Below are positions 60,601 through 64,000 of a DNA stretch of 64,000 bases, piece by piece; the first letter of the stretch is position 1; each line of letters starts with the position of its first letter. Under the pieces are notes generated by a model. It saw only the letters and a list, made by a program, of their open reading frames with translations. It was not told where the DNA came from and made no database searches. A program made the position numbers and the translations under genes. Source of the stretch: JAGQKC01 sp965223675 (lineage in GTDB: Bacteria; Nitrospirota; Nitrospiria; Nitrospirales; UBA8639); assembly GCA_965223675.1 (NCBI GenBank), contig OZ245013.1, forward strand, positions 2,976,001-3,040,000, given 5' to 3'.

Positions 60601-60790
60601 GTCTCCCCCCTAATAAAGATTGATGCCGTCCCATAGTACACGAGTATCTGATTTCGCCTGAGTTGACGTCAAGCAAGAGAAAATGGAATCAAACTCTCCT
60701 AACAAATTATCACGTCCTGAATTCTAGTCATTTGCTCTCGTGAGGGGGTGTAGGACAAAGGTGGGAGAAAATGGAGAGTAGAAGACGATT

Positions 60791-60818
60791 GGGCTCCCCA
60801 TTGGATTATGGAGAGCCC
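60791..60818 (-). terminator. Hairpin downstream of the collagen-like gene
   Basis: GGGCTC (60791-60796) pairs with GAGCCC (60813-60818), with extra partial pairing of the inner CCC and GG. It lies about 24 bases after the collagen-like gene stop, which is the expected position, but the U-tract is weak. Confidence 0.4.
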
Positions 60819-60841
60819 CTTGGCGTTGAGTCATTGCAGAT

Positions 60842-61678
60842 TTACATGATCTTTCCGCATGTGGCAATACCTACAAACGGCACAGAGCTACCCTCGCCTT
60901 GATTACTGAGCATAATGACAGCCTGATTGTTGGCTGCATCGGCCCGCAATGCCGTTAAAAACGCTTCTGTCGTAATGCCTTCAATCCCTGCTGATAGAAT
61001 TTGACGATCAGCTGGACAGGTCACCGTAAATGTCTGCTGGGGGTTGACGAGTACAAAGTTTTGCGTGATATCCATCACATCTAATACCCCTGCACTGCCA
61101 CCTGTACCCGGAGGTCCCTGAGGGCCTTGTGGTCCAACGTCTCCCTGTGGGCCTTGCGGTCCAACCTCACCTTGTGGACCTTGTGCCCCTTCTGGTCCCA
61201 CTGGTCCTTGAGGTCCAGTCATCCCCATTTCACCCTGTGGACCCTGAGGGCCTTGTGGTCCAGGTTCTCCCTGCGGCCCAACGGCCCCAATCGTTAGATC
61301 ATACTCATCATGTCTACTCTGACCACTTCCAGTAGAAACAGAGAGCAGGTATTCTCCAGCAGCTAATACAGCAGGATATGTGGCAACAATTTCTACATCC
61401 GTCGGAGTCCCCGGTATGGTTAACGGACCCACATCACCAAGCGTAACAACTAAGTCCGAAAGATTCACAAAGTCAAAATCTTGTCCTTTGATCGTAAATG
61501 TGGTTTCGGGGGTAGACTCATCCACGACCACTTCCACTCCCTTAATAAGAAGATGGTGTCCCGGCATGCTGGGATCGGGCTTCACAGCTAAGGCTAATGA
61601 AGACCAATTCACCAATGAAAAAAGAGTAATCAAAAAGAAAAACATCGCAGCTCGACGAACACAGGTGTGAACAACCAT
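60842..61678 (-). CDS. Secreted collagen-like triplet repeat protein
   Basis: The protein is 278 aa from the ATG at 61678 (GGAGG seven bases upstream). A signal peptide (AAMFFFLITLFSLVNWSSLA) precedes an IPT-like beta domain (VVVDESTPETTFTIKGQDF, LAAGEYLLSVSTGSG). About 20 uninterrupted Gly-X-Y triplets span residues 134-193 (GPQGEPGPQGPQGPQGEM and so on). A C-terminal globular domain with VTCPADRQILSAGIEGI follows. Gln and Pro dominate the X and Y positions. The triplets should form a triple helix and make the protein a trimeric, rod-like surface or matrix protein. Collagen-like repeats of this kind occur in scattered bacteria. Confidence 0.9.
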   Translation of the reverse strand: MVVHTCVRRAAMFFFLITLFSLVNWSSLALAVKPDPSMPGHHLLIKGVEVVVDESTPETTFTIKGQDFDFVNLSDLVVTLGDVGPLTIPGTPTDVEIVATYPAVLAAGEYLLSVSTGSGQSRHDEYDLTIGAVGPQGEPGPQGPQGPQGEMGMTGPQGPVGPEGAQGPQGEVGPQGPQGDVGPQGPQGPPGTGGSAGVLDVMDITQNFVLVNPQQTFTVTCPADRQILSAGIEGITTEAFLTALRADAANNQAVIMLSNQGEGSSVPFVGIATCGKIM

Positions 61679-62047
61679 GCGGACCTCCGTTTTGTAGTTA
61701 GAATAGGAAGGAATAAAACGTTGACCCCATTCCTTCGGTTGAATTATCCCAACCCTTGAATACGGAGAGATGATGTTTAACAAACAATGGATATTGCATG
61801 CTTATTTAGCCACGTATTCTGTAGCATCACGTTTTTCGTAGCTCTTTTATTTGGATCAAAAATACAAATTTTTTTGAGAAATCTATGAGATACCTGGATC
61901 TTGTTGTACAGCACCCATATCCGTTAGATCCTCAGAACACTTCAGAGGGCTTTGAAAATTCGTATAATCATGGCACAATGGGACCTGGCTCATTCTTGAG
62001 TTGCTTATTACTTTTCATCTCACCAGTTCAACCAAAGGAGCACACAC
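61679..62047. other. Control region between collagen-like gene and YegP
   Basis: No gene supported. An 8-bp inverted repeat GAAGGAAT (61707-61714) with ATTCCTTC (61729-61736) lies in the leader of the collagen-like gene. The rest is AT-rich and may carry promoters for both divergent genes. Confidence 0.35.
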
Positions 62048-62386
62048 ATGGCGATGAAGAACCCGAAGTTTGAAGTGTTCAAGGGAAAGAACGGGAAAGC
62101 GTATTTTCGCTTAAAAGCACGGAGCGGAGAGATTATCCTCGCGAGCCAAGGCTACCACTCGCCATCAGGATGCCGACGAGCCATTGCTTCGGTGAAAGCC
62201 AATGCGAAACTCGTTAAACAATACCAGGAAAAAGTTTCTAAGAATGGGAAACACTACTTTGTCTTGATCGCAAAGAATATGCAACCAATCGGTAAGAGCG
62301 AAATGTTCTCATCCAAACCGTCTATGAAGAAAAGCATTCAAGCAGTAAAGACCGCCGCACCAGCCGCGGTGATTGTCTCTGTTTGA
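62048..62386 (+). CDS. YegP-like protein with two DUF1508 repeats
   Basis: A 112-aa protein with two tandem copies of a short beta-sandwich domain: PKFEVFKGKNGKAYFRLKAR with ILASQGYHSPSGCRRAIASV, and YQEKVSKNGKHYFVLIAKNM with PIGKSEMFSSKPSMKKSIQA. This is the DUF1508/YegP layout. The family is widespread and has no assigned function. It is cytoplasmic. An AAAGGAG site lies upstream (62032-62041). Confidence 0.9.
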   Translation: MAMKNPKFEVFKGKNGKAYFRLKARSGEIILASQGYHSPSGCRRAIASVKANAKLVKQYQEKVSKNGKHYFVLIAKNMQPIGKSEMFSSKPSMKKSIQAVKTAAPAAVIVSV

Positions 62387-62410
62387 TCATCGCATCCTAT
62401 AGTTGGGTCA

Positions 62411-62439
62411 TCCTCTTTCATTCACAAGATGAAAGAGGA
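62411..62439. terminator. Hairpin between YegP and the DUF4177-like gene
   Basis: TCCTCTTTCAT (62411-62421) pairs perfectly with ATGAAAGAGGA (62429-62439) around a 7-base loop. Converging genes lie on either side (stop at 62386 and stop at 62450). No long T-run follows, so its efficiency is uncertain. Confidence 0.55.
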
Positions 62440-62449
62440 CGCCCCTTAC

Positions 62450-62671
62450 TTATAGAGATCTTGAAAAGGTAATCACGGCAGCTTCGCGTTCCCAAAACAA
62501 CAATAGTCGTTTTTTTTCGATCACCATAAACGTGACTTCCCACCCCTGCCGTCCTAGTTCGTTCATTCGGTCTTCCATTTTCTCGATTGGAAGTTTACTC
62601 GCACCGAAGAACAAGCTGCCCAGGATGCCCTCCGTGATAACTTCAACTTTATATTCTCGGGCCGCAGGCAT
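62450..62671 (-). CDS. DUF4177-like small protein
   Basis: A 73-aa protein from the ATG at 62671, preceded by GGGGAG at a slightly long distance; an upstream GTG at 62710 directly abutting the transporter stop is the other option. REYKVEVITEGILGSLFFGA and MEDRMNELGRQGWEVTFMVI form the DUF4177 pattern, a small alpha/beta fold seen in many bacteria. The function is unknown. It follows the transporter gene on the same strand, so the two are likely in one message. Confidence 0.7.
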   Translation of the reverse strand: MPAAREYKVEVITEGILGSLFFGASKLPIEKMEDRMNELGRQGWEVTFMVIEKKRLLLFWEREAAVITFSRSL

Positions 62672-62710
62672 ATCAGACTTGGTCTCCCCTATAAACACTG
62701 AGATGGTCAC

Positions 62711-64000
62711 TCACGAAACAGGATGTGCTGCTCTCTGTGGCTCCGGCCCTAAAGGCTTAAACAGAATGAGTAATGCTGGTAGTAGGGTCAGATTGCTAAA
62801 GAGCGCGGCTAACATGGCAAATCCTGTCAGCAGCCCAAAGTGCATTGTTGGAATGAAACTCGAGAAGGCAAGAATGGAAAACCCCAACGTAATAGTGAGT
62901 GCCGTATAATAAATCGCACGGCCAATGCTGCCATGGCAGGTTAGGACGGTCTTAAGATAAGTTGGATGTTCTGGAAATTCCATTTGAAATCGATGGATGT
63001 AGTGAATGGCATGATCGACTGCAATACCAACGGTGATAGCCGCGATCGTGATAGTCATAATATCGAGCGGAATTCCCATCCAGCCCATCATTCCGAGCAC
63101 AGAGCAAGCCGCCAAAATATTTGGAATAATCGCTACGATGGAAAGCGCGAGGCTGCGAAATAAAATGACAAACATGACAAAGATGCTCACAAAGACGACT
63201 CCCAATGTCAAAATTTGTGATTGATACAGGCTCTGGAGCAAGTTGTTATAGAGTACGGCCATCCCAGATACATGCACGTTCTCTTTGGCAAATTTCCTGT
63301 TTTCTACGAGATAAGATTTGATTTGATTGATGAGCGCTTTTCGCTTCAGCGTGGGAGCCGATTCGATGAGACGCATGTTAATTCGAATTTGATTTCCATC
63401 CGACGAGAGGTATGGATTGATCAACGCATCTTTGACATTATCTGGCGCCCACTTCCTGAGGAGCGCCAATTCATAATCCTCCGGCAATTTCTGATCGTTG
63501 AGCTGTTTGAAAACCTTCATGCCTGTGGCAATCGAGAGGACTTTACCCACTTCAGGCAATTGTTCCAAGTCATCATGAATTTTTTCGACGACCTGTAAGC
63601 GATCACCGTTAAACCAATAGGTCAACGCCTCCGTATCGCCTTCCTCGCTAAAAGGATCGTCGAAGGGATCAGGTGTTTCTTGGTCTTGTTTCAAAGAGGC
63701 ATAAAAATCTTCGTCTGCATCAATGACCACATCTAATGGAATCGTCCCGCCCAATTTCGAGTCGATTAACTCCATGCCTTGGTAAATTTCAGTCGTACTT
63801 TTAAAGTGGTCGATAAAACGGTTCTCCACTTCTAACTGTGCAATTCCAACAATCCCGAGGATTGCTAAGACCAGACAAAAACTCACGATCGCTTTCGAAT
63901 ACTTCTGCGTGAATGCCGCAATGGCCATCGTGAATGCTCGAGTGGCATCGGGACGAGCCATCGCTTTTTCGGGTCGGAGCAGCGTCAGGACGGCCGGAAA
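62711..64000 (-). CDS. RND/MMPL-family transporter (partial, runs off the right edge)
   Basis: The reading frame stays open past the first ATG (63961) to the end of the window (codons FPAVLTLLRPEKA). That is the usual end of the first transmembrane half of an RND transporter, so the gene extends further upstream. The visible part holds a helix (FCLVLAILGIVGIAQLEVEN), a large periplasmic loop, and the second bundle with VSIFVMFVILFRSLALSIVA, GIPLDIMTITIAAITVGIAV-D-HAIHYIHRF and the end LTLLPALLILFKPLG. The DHAIHY segment with its Asp is typical of MMPL proteins. It probably exports lipids or other hydrophobic compounds by proton motive force. Confidence 0.9.
   Translation of the reverse strand, partial: FPAVLTLLRPEKAMARPDATRAFTMAIAAFTQKYSKAIVSFCLVLAILGIVGIAQLEVENRFIDHFKSTTEIYQGMELIDSKLGGTIPLDVVIDADEDFYASLKQDQETPDPFDDPFSEEGDTEALTYWFNGDRLQVVEKIHDDLEQLPEVGKVLSIATGMKVFKQLNDQKLPEDYELALLRKWAPDNVKDALINPYLSSDGNQIRINMRLIESAPTLKRKALINQIKSYLVENRKFAKENVHVSGMAVLYNNLLQSLYQSQILTLGVVFVSIFVMFVILFRSLALSIVAIIPNILAACSVLGMMGWMGIPLDIMTITIAAITVGIAVDHAIHYIHRFQMEFPEHPTYLKTVLTCHGSIGRAIYYTALTITLGFSILAFSSFIPTMHFGLLTGFAMLAALFSNLTLLPALLILFKPLGPEPQRAAHPVS

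Noticed and set aside
61134..61335. Plus-strand ORF over the collagen repeats
   Set aside because: Shadow of GC-rich triplet repeats on the opposite strand.
1..64000. CRISPR arrays, rRNA genes, phage structural genes, replication origin
   Set aside because: No regularly spaced identical short repeats, rRNA or phage-like gene order seen on either strand.

Overview
The window is about 64 kb of a Gram-negative bacterial chromosome with low-to-moderate GC. I judge it a member of the Nitrospirota, probably a Nitrospira relative. This is inferred from content (Tol-Pal genes with TolA- and CpoB-like partners, a run of small c-type cytochromes, NnrS, PEP-CTERM and TRL-like proteins, periplasmic Lig E), not from a marker gene; no rRNA is present. 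Starts, Shine-Dalgarno sites and several ATGA stop/start overlaps are typical of tightly packed bacterial operons.

Region 1 (1-21 kb) is a core segment. It opens with the end of tolQ, then tolR, a TolA/TonB-like protein, tolB, pal, a 624-aa coiled-coil lipoprotein not normally part of this locus, and cpoB. These link the inner membrane, periplasm, peptidoglycan and outer membrane. They are followed by mutL, miaA, mtnP, a PfkB-type kinase, a rodZ-like gene broken by a frameshift inside its transmembrane segment, two related cytochromes c, a HEAT-repeat protein, two uncharacterised minus-strand genes, a UvrD/PcrA-type helicase and a secreted HEXXH protein.

Region 2 (21-35 kb) is an accessory zone that starts at two tRNA genes, Arg(CCG) and Lys(CTT). 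The 3' end of tRNA-Lys is repeated twice downstream (27/27 and 38/41 identical bases). These copies bound two small cassettes that carry no integrase: one with an MNT/HEPN pair plus a broken antitoxin-like gene, the other with an HNH-type protein. Further along are an HTH/possible GrlR-like regulator with a palindromic operator, a winged-helix protein with a defence-like layout, two HigA antitoxin remnants, a family of degenerate 70-100 bp repeats in both orientations, a complete IS3-family element, and a REP-associated (RAYT) transposase gene between perfect 19-bp inverted repeats. Small secreted proteins, a cupredoxin-like protein, an acetyltransferase and a subtilisin-like protease are interspersed.

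Region 3 (35-64 kb) is a looser mix of envelope and metabolic genes: lipoproteins and an SPFH protein, a DUF1579 protein, a PEP-CTERM protein, a VKOR-thioredoxin fusion, a lipoprotein cyclase, a FetB-like permease, NnrS, an Ig/PKD-domain protein, an FKBP isomerase, a histone H1-like protein, a VTT/DedA-type protein, an SDR, a dienelactone hydrolase, an orphan PD-(D/E)XK protein, class I fumarase, two TRL-like proteins, a Cys/His-rich secreted repeat protein, Lig E, an aldo-keto reductase, a secreted collagen-like protein, YegP and an RND/MMPL transporter that runs off the right edge. Long gene-free stretches (for example 37.1-37.9 and 38.4-39.1 kb) show nothing I can name.
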